In this document: positions 8,083 through 15,023 of the stretch, one piece after another
Position numbering within the stretch: position 1 is the first letter of the stretch
How the letters are laid out: every line of letters starts with the position of its first letter
Assembly (NCBI GenBank): GCA_028280025.1
Contig: JANQMO010000059.1
Coordinates: 1-51,894 of the forward strand
Reading direction: 5' to 3'
DNA length: 51,894 nucleotides
Origin: Chlorobium sp.
GTDB lineage: Bacteria > Bacteroidota > Chlorobiia > Chlorobiales > Chlorobiaceae
Program-made: the position numbers and the translations under genes
The notes under the pieces: generated by a model
Databases searched by the model: none
Told to the model about the DNA's origin: nothing
Seen by the model: only the letters and a program-made list of their open reading frames with translations

Positions 8083-8277
8083 ATGAGAAACTTCAGGCGC
8101 TTCATTGCTTTCCTATTTCTTATCAACTGCACGCTAGCATCAGTCGGCTGTACAATGAACTTCGAGACAAAAGATAATTCAGTGAGTGCTGAAAAGAAGA
8201 AAGCTCATAAGAAGAAAATTCTTGAAGGCTGGGGAGGTGAAAGAACAGAGCACATGCCTCCAGAACCTATGAAGTAA
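8083..8277 (+). CDS. TrbK-like small lipoprotein, array copy 5
   Basis: A 64-residue tandem paralogue of copy 4. Lipobox ASVGC (Cys 23) is followed by TMNFETKD, a Lys-rich helix, and tail GERTEHMPPEPMK. In the mature part 33 of 42 residues match copy 4, including the central WGGERTEH. Conservation of the mature part with drift in the leader suggests both are or were translated. A decayed trbL 5' fragment begins 30 bases after its stop. Confidence 0.65.
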   Translation: MRNFRRFIAFLFLINCTLASVGCTMNFETKDNSVSAEKKKAHKKKILEGWGGERTEHMPPEPMK

Positions 8278-8307
8278 TAGGCTATACCCAATCCTCTTCG
8301 GACATTT

Positions 8308-8451
8308 CTACATTTGTTCGAAGAGGGTTGGGGCAATCTCCATGATGCTATTGTTTGGCTCTCTGCCGCTTTGCTTGCAATCGAACTGGTTATGATTAGG
8401 CATTGATGGGCTTTGGCTGGTGAAGAGCAGCAATGTCAATGTAATACAATG
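8308..8451 (+). pseudogene. trbL 5' fragment, decayed (remnant B)
   Basis: Reads LFEEGWGNLHDAIVWLSAA followed by LLAIELVMIRH, a stop, then WALAGEEQ. The intact TrbL segment is AFSRGWGEIKDLIIWLSGT, LLTLELVMTGL, WWALGGSEQ. An in-frame stop after RH and loss of similarity near the GSEQLVN region mark it as a dead fragment. It follows lipoprotein copy 5. Confidence 0.82.
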
Positions 8452-8480
8452 GTTGATGATTCAAGCAGAATTTTTGCAAC

Positions 8481-8561
8481 ACTTATGACGACATTTTCCG
8501 CAAATGGTTAAGTGCTTCGGCTGTTGGTGCAGCGCTTGCGACGGAGGGAGAGACTAAGACA
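8481..8561 (+). pseudogene. trbJ 3' fragment, decayed (remnant B)
   Basis: Contains SANG, stop, V, then SAVGAALATEGETKT after a frameshift. This corresponds to TrbJ AANGRVASSAAAKAAAEEEAK. It precedes the broken lipoprotein copy 6, keeping the trbJ-lipoprotein order. Similarity is recognisable but short. Confidence 0.6.
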
Positions 8562-8688
8562 TAATATGAAGGAACGTTATGGGAGCGGTTAGAGTGTTGA
8601 GAAGATATTGGTGATGGTTGTTTGATGCAACCCATTTCTGGATAAATAATCATATTAATTGCTTGCAATTATAAAAGCAATAAGCTGG

Positions 8689-8890
8689 ATGAAGATTTTA
8701 AAAGCCAATATTTATTGCTTGGTGATTCTTTATGGTACAGCATCAACTTCTGGGTGCACTGATAATAGTCGTAATGTCGATGTAGAGTATAACAAAAAAA
8801 TTATGGGAAAGGTTAGACGATTATGAAGATATAAGTGATAGTACCGCAATAGAGGCGCCCAGAATTGAAATGCCTGCCAGCCAAAAATAA
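8689..8890 (+). pseudogene. TrbK-like small lipoprotein copy 6, frameshifted
   Basis: ATG opens a signal peptide with lipobox STSGC (Cys 23) followed by TDNSRNVDVEYNKK, close to copy 2 (HVDVEKNK). The frame ends at TGA 8824-8826. A +1 shift just before it restores ERLDDYEDISDS and an ending EAPRIEMPASQK, parallel to copy 2 SESLDDNR. One frameshift therefore separates it from an intact gene. Confidence 0.7.
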
Positions 8891-8951
8891 ATATGGTTCT
8901 GTATGGCAAATGTATGGTTTGTATGAATTGATATGGGATCGCTGAAGAGAT

Positions 8952-9228
8952 ATGAAGATAGCACTCTTATTATAATTCTTATTTGTTTTGTTGAGATGTT
9001 TGTATACGGGTTGTGATTTGCACCATTGATTCTAACATGATAAGAACATGGCGATTGTAATTTTCATTAATTACCGGATGGTTTTTTGCTAAAGCGGCTT
9101 CGATTGAAGCGTTATAAAAAAGAAATAAGTTGAAGGGGTTGATTATTTTTAATAGAAAAAGGAATTTATTTTGCAGAGCCAAACCAATGCCCGGATTGGT
9201 CGTTCCCGATGAGAATACAACGCGTTAA
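8952..9228 (+). pseudogene. TrbK-like small lipoprotein copy 7, heavily decayed
   Basis: MKIALLL, stop, FLFVLLRCLYTGCDLHH resembles a family leader with lipobox-like YTGC. About 170 bases later another frame reads RAKPMPGLVVPDENTTR then stop, matching the copy 2 end (LKPMPPLTRPENYDNN). The intervening sequence is unclear and has AKAASIEA, which may be another trbJ-tail trace. Confidence 0.5.
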
Positions 9229-9249
9229 GACGCTCATAACTCTATCATC

Positions 9250-9353
9250 ATGGATTCAGAGATTCAAAAAGCGACACTGGGATATATGTTAAGTTTTTAT
9301 CAGCATGAGCGAATCTTCAGGTTACATCGGCTGTTGCTGCAAAAATTGCGGCT
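9250..9353 (+). pseudogene. Mixed trbL start / trbJ tail trace (remnant C)
   Basis: The start MDSEIQKATLGYMLSF may derive from the TrbL start (MDILIVNSSVLTTTLKAF); this is weak. From 9309 another frame reads ANLQVTSAVAAKIAA, matching the TrbJ tail ANGRVASSAAAKAAA. The 119-codon open frame from 9250 to 9609 switches between these pieces and is not considered a gene. Confidence 0.45.
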
Positions 9354-9515
9354 ATTCTTTTCGTATCGACAACATTTATCGGTTGCATGGAATCCGAGGA
9401 GGATAAAAAAAGGAAAGCTTTTGAAAGGGCCACAAAAGAGCTTACCGGAGACTTGGTGGATTACGAATCTGACAATGAGTTTAACGGTATTGAACGTAAG
9501 CCTATTGGGGAATAA
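9354..9515 (+). pseudogene. Small lipoprotein copy 8, lacking a start
   Basis: Continuing in frame from the trbJ-tail trace it reads ILFVSTTFIGCMESEEDKKR, a charged mature part, and the ending NGIERKPIGE then TAA. It has a lipobox (FIGC) and the size of the family, but no ATG, GTG or TTG between the upstream stop (9306) and the hydrophobic stretch. I therefore call it a start-less copy fused to trbJ remains. The PMP tail is not conserved. Confidence 0.5.
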
Positions 9516-9531
9516 TGCTCTTTCACCATAT

Positions 9532-9687
9532 ATCGTCAATATCATGGAGGAAACCGGTATCATCACAACGGTACTTGATTTTTTTTATGGTGAATTCAAT
9601 AAGGCATAGGCTTTAGGAGGCGTAGCGCAGTTTTTCAATGTGATGAAAAAGCTGGTGTTCCTGTTTGGTAGTATGGATAATGAATGA
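9532..9687 (+). pseudogene. trbL 5' fragment, decayed (remnant C)
   Basis: Reads IVNIMEETGIITTVLDFFYG, a few residues and a stop. In the same frame it continues ALGGVAQFFNVMKKLVFLFG, then stop. The intact TrbL counterparts are ILIVNSSVLTTTLKAFIAAF and ALGGSEQLVNIMKKLMYLL. About 25 codons are missing between them, so this is a deleted fragment. It closes the array. Confidence 0.75.
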
Positions 9688-9720
9688 GTGGAGCGGGTGG
9701 ACTTTGTGGACGAAGTGGGT
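9685..9720 (+). repeat. 9-bp repeat NNNGTGGAC cluster
   Basis: Units cgggtggac and tttgtggac, flanked by degenerate units, directly upstream of the four-helix-bundle gene. Same unit as at 6082-6117. Confidence 0.7.
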
Positions 9721-9749
9721 GTTTTTTGTAACTCTTTTCCTGATCATTT

Positions 9750-10442
9750 ATGGGTGAGCGTAAGGGTTTGATTCCCAGGCATGGGGGGTATCGGAAGTTG
9801 ATGAGTTTTCAGGTTGCTCAGCTTGTGTATGATGTTACGGTTCGTTTTTGTGATGCCTGGATCGGGAAGCGGTCTCGCACGCATGATCAGATGGTTCAGG
9901 CTGCACGGAGCGGGGTTCAGAATATTGCGGAGGGGTCGCAGGCTTCCGCTACGTCGAAAAAAACCGAGCTCAAGCTGACGCAGGTGGCTCGGGCGAGCCT
10001 TGAGGAACTCAGGCTGGACTACGAGGATTTTCTCAGGCAGCGCGGCATTGCAAGGTGGGAGCGGCAGCACCCGCTCCGGCAGGCCTTGATCGACCGCCGA
10101 TGTCAAACCGCGGATGATGTGGCATTGTGGGTGAAGAGCGTTGTGGAGGAGTGCGGCAGTGGACTTGGTGGACAGAGTAGACAAGGTGGACAAGCGAAAT
10201 CTTTTTCCACAGCACGATCTGAAAACACTCTGTCCACCAAGTCCACCATGTCCACTCCGTCCACAAAGTCCACTCCCTCTTCCCCCGGCGTTTCCGCCAA
10301 TGCTGCGCTTGTTCTGATCGCGGTTGCCTGTTCGCTGCTTGATCGTCAGGTGGCTCGTCTTGCTGAGGATTTTGAAAACGATGGCGGTTTTACGGAGCGA
10401 TTGTATCGTGTGAGAACGGTGCGGCGGGGAGAAAAACGTTGA
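9750..10442 (+). CDS. Four-helix-bundle protein (23S rRNA intervening-sequence protein-like)
   Basis: A 230-residue protein. Residues 18-110 (FQVAQLVYDVTVRFCDAW through QMVQAARSGVQNIAEGSQA) match the four-helix-bundle family related to rRNA intervening-sequence proteins, common in Chlorobi and Bacteroidetes. Its molecular role is unknown. Residues about 135-182 are a Ser/Thr/Gly/Gln-rich, apparently disordered segment encoded by GTGGAC and GTCCAC 9-bp repeats, so a mobile repeat has been captured in frame. The C-terminal helix (NAALVLIAVACSLLDRQVAR) resumes the fold. It is flanked upstream by the same repeat. Confidence 0.65.
   Translation: MGERKGLIPRHGGYRKLMSFQVAQLVYDVTVRFCDAWIGKRSRTHDQMVQAARSGVQNIAEGSQASATSKKTELKLTQVARASLEELRLDYEDFLRQRGIARWERQHPLRQALIDRRCQTADDVALWVKSVVEECGSGLGGQSRQGGQAKSFSTARSENTLSTKSTMSTPSTKSTPSSPGVSANAALVLIAVACSLLDRQVARLAEDFENDGGFTERLYRVRTVRRGEKR
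10159..10246. repeat. 20-bp perfect inverted repeat inside the four-helix gene
   Basis: Bases 10159-10178 (GTGGACTTGGTGGACAGAGT) are the exact reverse complement of 10227-10246, with a 48-base loop. Further GTCCAC units continue to about 10272. The arms are built of the 9-bp repeat in opposite orientations. Confidence 0.9.
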
Positions 10443-10559
10443 TCCTGCCGAAAAGAAAAGACCTTTGTATTCTGCTTCTCGGCGAGGAATTTTCCAATGA
10501 TCAGCATCTTTCCATGATTTTTCTTGCAGGTATTGTGAGAAAAAATTTGTTTTTGGTAA

Positions 10560-10586
10560 TAACTGATACTATATTAATATCAGTTA
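10560..10586. promoter_or_regulatory. Palindromic operator upstream of the Rrf2 regulator
   Basis: TAACTGATA, nine AT-rich bases, then TATCAGTTA: a perfect 9-bp inverted repeat 15 bases before the Rrf2 ATG. Spacing and AT-richness fit an Rrf2-family dimer site, so autoregulation is likely. No protein-binding evidence is available from sequence alone. Confidence 0.7.
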
Positions 10587-10601
10587 ATCAATATTTCAGC
10601 C

Positions 10602-11084
10602 ATGCAGCTACTGACGAAGCATACCGATTACGCACTGAGGGCACTGATAATGCTTGCCGACCACCAGGATACGTACCTTTCAGCACGCCGTATAGCCGAT
10701 GAACAGGAGATTCCCTATCAGTTTCTGCGGGGACTCCTGCAGGGGCTTGCGCGTGAGGGATTGATCTTATCCAGGGAAGGGGCTCATGGGGGTGTTAAGC
10801 TGAACAGGGATCCGGAAAGCATCTCGGTACGTGAGGTGATCGAGCTTTTCCAGGGCAGGGTTGAACTTTCGGAGTGCATGTTTCGCAAGCAGCTCTGCGC
10901 CAATCGATCCAGATGTGTACTGCGCCACCAGATCATGAGGATCGAAGGAATGGTCAGTCGGGAATTCGACAGGATAACCATTGCATTGTTACTTGACGAT
11001 CTGCATTCGGTCAATGGACAAAAATCGGATAACAAACCTGCGTCGAGTGTGGGAACGCAGGAAACAAACACTGAAAAATCATGA
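10602..11084 (+). CDS. Rrf2 family transcriptional regulator (IscR/NsrR-like)
   Basis: A 160-residue protein. The N-terminal winged helix (HTDYALRALIMLADH) is followed by SARRIADEQEIPYQFLRGLL. A helix then carries three Cys in CMFRKQLCANRSRC, the Fe-S ligand pattern of Rrf2 proteins (C-x6-C-x5-C). Such regulators sense Fe-S status, NO or redox stress. The gene overlaps the next one by 4 bases and precedes hcp, so nitrosative-stress control of this cluster is likely. The palindrome at 10560-10586 probably binds it. The C-terminal 25 residues are polar and unconserved. Confidence 0.85.
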   Translation: MQLLTKHTDYALRALIMLADHQDTYLSARRIADEQEIPYQFLRGLLQGLAREGLILSREGAHGGVKLNRDPESISVREVIELFQGRVELSECMFRKQLCANRSRCVLRHQIMRIEGMVSREFDRITIALLLDDLHSVNGQKSDNKPASSVGTQETNTEKS

Positions 11085-11962
11085 AACGATCAATAGTCAG
11101 GATAGATGAGAAGCTTTGTACAGGATGCGGGGACTGTATACCCGGCTGTCCCGAGGGAGCATTGCAGGTTATAGACGGCAAGGCCCGGCTTGTCAGCGAT
11201 CTTTTTTGTGACGGCCTTGGGGCTTGTATCAAAACCTGCCCGTACGACGCAATTACCGTAGAGGAGAGGGAGGCCGAGCCATATGACGAGCGGCGGGTGA
11301 TGGAAGAAAGCATTGCCCCGGCAGGAGCCAACGTTATTGCGGCACACCTCGAGCATCTCCGTTCGCATGGGGAAACAGGATATCTGAACATTGCACTGGA
11401 GTATCTCAAAGAGCATGATATCCCTGTTCCGGAGATGGGTTGCCATTCTGGGCAGAAACAAGGTCCTCCCGGCGGAGGATGTCCCGGAAGTGCAGCACAA
11501 CAGTTCAGTCATGCCGGGTCTGGAGAAGAATCGGCGAAGCCTCTTGCTTCAGCACCGTCACGTCTGACCCACTGGCCGGTCCAACTGCATCTGGTGACAC
11601 CGCTGGCGCCGTGTTATCAGGAGTCCGACCTGCTGCTGGCGGCGGATTGTGCAGCGTTTGCAAACGGTGATTTTCATGACCGTTACATGACCGGGAAAAG
11701 TCTTGCTATTGCCTGTCCGAAACTTGACAGCGGAATTGACCGGTATATCGACAAGATAGTGGCAATGATTGACATGGCCGGGATTACGTCTATTACCGTT
11801 GTGATCATGGAGGTGCCCTGCTGCGGCGGGCTGATGACGATTGTCGAGAAGGCATTGGAAAAGGCATCGAGAACAGTTCCGGTCAGACTTGTCGTGATCG
11901 GTGTACAGGGTGACGTGCTGCACGAAGAAACTGTGCATGGCGAACCTGTACAAGGGTGCTGA
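11081..11962 (+). CDS. 4Fe-4S ferredoxin-domain protein associated with Hcp
   Basis: A 293-residue protein. The N-terminus holds a first cluster motif CTGCGDCIPGCPEGAL and a second Cys set CDGLGACIKTCPYDAI, in which the usual CxxCxxC spacing is altered to CxxxxxCxxxCP. A Cys/Gly-rich linker follows (about residues 118-140). A C-terminal domain ends with CPKLDSG and VPCCGGL motifs (Cys near 210 and 248), suggesting another metal or cluster site. It probably supplies electrons to, or matures, the hybrid cluster protein encoded two genes downstream. Translation is coupled to the Rrf2 gene by a 4-base overlap. Confidence 0.75.
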   Translation: MKRSIVRIDEKLCTGCGDCIPGCPEGALQVIDGKARLVSDLFCDGLGACIKTCPYDAITVEEREAEPYDERRVMEESIAPAGANVIAAHLEHLRSHGETGYLNIALEYLKEHDIPVPEMGCHSGQKQGPPGGGCPGSAAQQFSHAGSGEESAKPLASAPSRLTHWPVQLHLVTPLAPCYQESDLLLAADCAAFANGDFHDRYMTGKSLAIACPKLDSGIDRYIDKIVAMIDMAGITSITVVIMEVPCCGGLMTIVEKALEKASRTVPVRLVVIGVQGDVLHEETVHGEPVQGC

Positions 11963-11972
11963 GCGGAGAACG

Positions 11973-12377
11973 ATGCTGAAGGATGCACTGGGAAATTACC
12001 GGGGAACACTGTGCGAACTGAACCGGCTTATTTCGCGCAACAAGACAAATGCCATGGCGTACTATGACCGTGCGAATCTGAAGCACAGTGCGGAAGATCA
12101 TGCCGGTGCGATCGAGGATTATACCACGGCCCTCGGAATCGGGCTCAGAAAAAGGGAAGAACTCATGGCGCTGGGCAACAGGGCACTGGCTCTGTCGGTA
12201 CTCGGGCGGCATAAAGAAGCCTTAAGGGATTGCAGCCTCATTATCGATGCAGATCCGCAAAACAAGGGGCTATTGAAAGCGGCGCTCCTTCGAAGAGCGG
12301 AAATGTACAGCAGAATGGGGCGCACCAATGCAGCGGGCCAGGACATCCTGGCCGCTGAACAATTAACCATAAGATAA
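11973..12377 (+). CDS. TPR repeat protein
   Basis: A 134-residue protein made of tetratricopeptide-like helices: AMAYYDRANLKHSAEDHAGA, ALGNRALALSVLGRHKEALR and RRAEMYSRMGRTNAAG, about three TPR units. Upstream Met codons at 11937 and earlier overlap the preceding gene. I choose 11973 because it follows GGAG at a good distance. A scaffold or interaction role for the Fe-S/Hcp proteins in the same operon is inferred from context only. Confidence 0.65.
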   Translation: MLKDALGNYRGTLCELNRLISRNKTNAMAYYDRANLKHSAEDHAGAIEDYTTALGIGLRKREELMALGNRALALSVLGRHKEALRDCSLIIDADPQNKGLLKAALLRRAEMYSRMGRTNAAGQDILAAEQLTIR

Positions 12378-12389
12378 AGGAGAACGAAG

Positions 12390-14018
12390 ATGGGTATGTA
12401 TTGTGATCAATGTCAGGAAAGTGTCAAAGGCACGGGATGCATTGCGAGAGGGGTATGCGGCAAGAACGAAGCCACGGCGAAACTTCAGGATACGCTTGTC
12501 TATGTCCTTGAAGGGATTGCACGCTGTGCGGAAGCGTCAGGGAAAACAATAGATGCAAACACAGGCCGGATGATCGGAGAAGCGTTGTTCATCACGGTAA
12601 CCAACACGAATTTCGATGATGAAGCAATTTCTGAAAAAATCAGGGAAATGCTGGCGTTGCGGGATCGGTTCAAAGCAGGATTGAGTGACGTACCGGAGCA
12701 TGACTGCGTCAACTGGAGTGGAACGACAACTGAAGAGTTTGTCCGTAAGGCTGAAACCTCCGGTATCGAAGCGTTGAGCGAACACGAAGATCTCCGCTCC
12801 CTGAAAAGCCTTATCCTCTATGGTCTGAAAGGGCTCGCCGCTTACACGGACCATGCGGATGTTCTGGGATATACGGACGACACGATCCATCAGTTTTATG
12901 TGACAGCGCTGGCGGCATTGACAAAAGATCTCGATGCCGATACGCTGCTCGGCCTGACTATGGAGACCGGCAATATTGCCGTCAAAGCCATGGCACTGCT
13001 TGACAAGGCAAACACGGAAACATACGGCAATCCTGAAATCACCAGCGTCAATATCGGTGTCGGAAACCGTCCCGGTATCCTGATCTCGGGCCATGACCTG
13101 AAAGATATCGATGAGCTGCTCAAGCAGACCGAGGGAACCGGTGTGGATGTCTACACACACTGCGAGATGCTCCCGGCGCACTACTATCCGGCGTTCAAGA
13201 AGTACTCGCACTTCATAGGCAACTACGGCAGTTCCTGGTGGGCGCAGGACAAGGAGTTCGAATCTTTCAACGGGCCGATTCTCATGACCACCAACTGCAT
13301 CGTGCCTGTCAGGGAATCCTACAGGGGCAGGATGTTTACAACCGGTAATGCCGGTTATGAAGGATTGAAACATATCCCTGATCCCGGAAATGGCGGAGCG
13401 AAGGACTTTTCGGAAATCATCGAGCTGGCCGGCACCTGTAAACCGCCGGTTGAAATCGAAACCGGGGAAATTGTCGGAGGATTCGCCCATAATCAGGTGT
13501 TTGCCCTTGCCGACAAGGTTGTCGAAGCGGTCAATAGCGGCGCTATCAGGCGGTTTGTTGTGATGGCAGGATGTGACGGCAGGCAGAACACCAGAAAGTA
13601 TTATACGGATGTAGCCGGCAATCTTCCGCAGGATACGGTCATCCTGACCGCAGGATGTGCCAAGTACCGTTACAACAAGCTGCAGCTCGGCGATATCGGA
13701 GGAATTCCGAGAGTGCTGGATGCCGGTCAGTGCAATGACTCCTACTCGCTGGCGGTCATTGCCATGAAGCTGAAGGAGGTGTTCGGTCTCGAAGATATCA
13801 ACGACCTGCCGATATCCTATGACATCGCATGGTACGAGCAAAAAGCTGTTACAGTCCTGCTCGCACTCCTGGCGCTTGGCGTCAAGGGTATCCGCCTCGG
13901 ACCGACCCTGCCCGAGTTCCTGACCCCGAACATTGCCGCCGCTCTTGTCGAAAAGTTTGACATCAAACCGATTGACACGGTTGAAGGAGACATTGCAGCC
14001 ATGATGGCGGGATCGTAA
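12390..14018 (+). CDS. hcp: Hybrid cluster protein (hydroxylamine/NO reductase)
   Basis: A 542-residue protein with the expected N-terminal Cys motif CDQCQESVKGTGCIARGVCG binding the proximal cluster. Hybrid-cluster ligand regions include YTHCEMLPAHYYPAF (about 250-264), MTTNCIVPVRESYRGR and AGCDGRQNTRKYYT, with the C-terminal TAGCAKYRYNKL. Hcp reduces hydroxylamine in vitro and NO or related species in cells, and is part of nitrosative-stress defence. A strong Shine-Dalgarno (AAAGGAG) precedes the ATG. Its place behind an Rrf2 regulator and an Fe-S protein fits NsrR-type control. Length is normal. Confidence 0.93.
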   Translation: MGMYCDQCQESVKGTGCIARGVCGKNEATAKLQDTLVYVLEGIARCAEASGKTIDANTGRMIGEALFITVTNTNFDDEAISEKIREMLALRDRFKAGLSDVPEHDCVNWSGTTTEEFVRKAETSGIEALSEHEDLRSLKSLILYGLKGLAAYTDHADVLGYTDDTIHQFYVTALAALTKDLDADTLLGLTMETGNIAVKAMALLDKANTETYGNPEITSVNIGVGNRPGILISGHDLKDIDELLKQTEGTGVDVYTHCEMLPAHYYPAFKKYSHFIGNYGSSWWAQDKEFESFNGPILMTTNCIVPVRESYRGRMFTTGNAGYEGLKHIPDPGNGGAKDFSEIIELAGTCKPPVEIETGEIVGGFAHNQVFALADKVVEAVNSGAIRRFVVMAGCDGRQNTRKYYTDVAGNLPQDTVILTAGCAKYRYNKLQLGDIGGIPRVLDAGQCNDSYSLAVIAMKLKEVFGLEDINDLPISYDIAWYEQKAVTVLLALLALGVKGIRLGPTLPEFLTPNIAAALVEKFDIKPIDTVEGDIAAMMAGS

Positions 14019-14229
14019 CCATCTTCCAGGTTTAAGAACATACGGTGGCGGACCGCCGGGTGGGATAGGGAAGAGCCTGCGAGCGCGAAAAGAAGAGAAG
14101 TTTTGTACCTTTTTTTATAGAATGCGTTTGACAATATGTGCCCCGGATGGCTTGAAGAATGCAGGGAGCATCAATGCTTCGTGCAGCTTCTTTCCGACGG
14201 GGCACAACGGCTATAATAATCCGGGGGCT

Positions 14230-15003
14230 ATGATTAAAAGAATAGAACTCTATCTCAGAACACTTGGATGGCATGGCCTTCTGGCTTTGATCGATGCGAC
14301 GGTCCGGAATTCCACGGTGATGTATCGGATAAAAAGGAAGAATTGCGCGTTCCCGTTCCAGATTCGGATTCATTCATCGGATGTATCGGCATACAAACAG
14401 GTATTTATCAAGCAGGAGTATGATTTTATAACAAAAACACCACCCCGGGTCGTTGTCGACGCAGGCGCAAATGTCGGGCTTGCATCTATATATTTTGCAA
14501 ACAAATACCCGGATGCGAGAATTATTGCGATAGAACCGGAAGAAAGCAATTACCTGATTTTAAAAAAGAATGTTGAGCCATATGCAAATATTACTCCGGT
14601 ACTTGCCGCATTATGGCATAGAAATGAAGAGATCAATCTGATCGATCCCGGTCTGGGGAAGTGGGGATTTATGACAGAGGAGAATGATCCTGATGAAAGT
14701 GTTCAGGGTGAGTTTTGCCACAGGGTTAAAGCAGTTACTGTCGATGAGCTCATCGATGCCTACAATCTGGAAAAGATAGATGTATTGAAAATAGATATCG
14801 AAGGGGCGGAAAAAGAGGTTTTCAGTAATACGTCGTCCTGGATTGACAAGGTCGAGTCTATAATCATTGAGCTTCATGAGCGTATGAAGGCAGGGTGCAA
14901 CCGCAGCTTTTATTGTGGTTCAAACGGATTTGACAATGAATGGACACAGGGGGAGAACGTCTATTTGTCAAGAAAGGATTATCTGACAAGGCGATCCGGC
15001 TGA
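14230..15003 (+). CDS. FkbM family methyltransferase
   Basis: A 257-residue SAM-dependent methyltransferase. Motif I is VVVDAGANVGLASIYFA (about residues 75-91) with the acidic loop AIEPEESNYLILKKN and the FkbM hallmark DVLKIDIEGAEKEVF (about 190-204). Family members O-methylate sugars or hydroxyls in polysaccharide and natural-product pathways; the substrate here is unknown. An in-frame ATG at 14122 would add 36 residues. I choose 14230 because the family fold starts soon after. It stands alone between hcp and the OYE gene and converges with the latter. Confidence 0.8.
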   Translation: MIKRIELYLRTLGWHGLLALIDATVRNSTVMYRIKRKNCAFPFQIRIHSSDVSAYKQVFIKQEYDFITKTPPRVVVDAGANVGLASIYFANKYPDARIIAIEPEESNYLILKKNVEPYANITPVLAALWHRNEEINLIDPGLGKWGFMTEENDPDESVQGEFCHRVKAVTVDELIDAYNLEKIDVLKIDIEGAEKEVFSNTSSWIDKVESIIIELHERMKAGCNRSFYCGSNGFDNEWTQGENVYLSRKDYLTRRSG

Positions 15004-15023
15004 CGACCGAGTCGCTGTTCCTG

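Noticed and set aside
9250..9609. 119-codon open frame as a possible gene
   Set aside because: Its sequence switches between trbL-, trbJ- and lipoprotein-derived pieces in other frames, so it is an accident of decayed fragments.
10602..11084. Calling the Rrf2 regulator NsrR or IscR by name
   Set aside because: The Cys spacing fits the superfamily but does not separate the subgroups; hcp context hints at NO sensing only.
12537..13841. 434-codon open frame antisense to hcp
   Set aside because: It lies fully within the strongly supported hcp gene, has no recognisable domain, and reflects codon bias of the sense gene.
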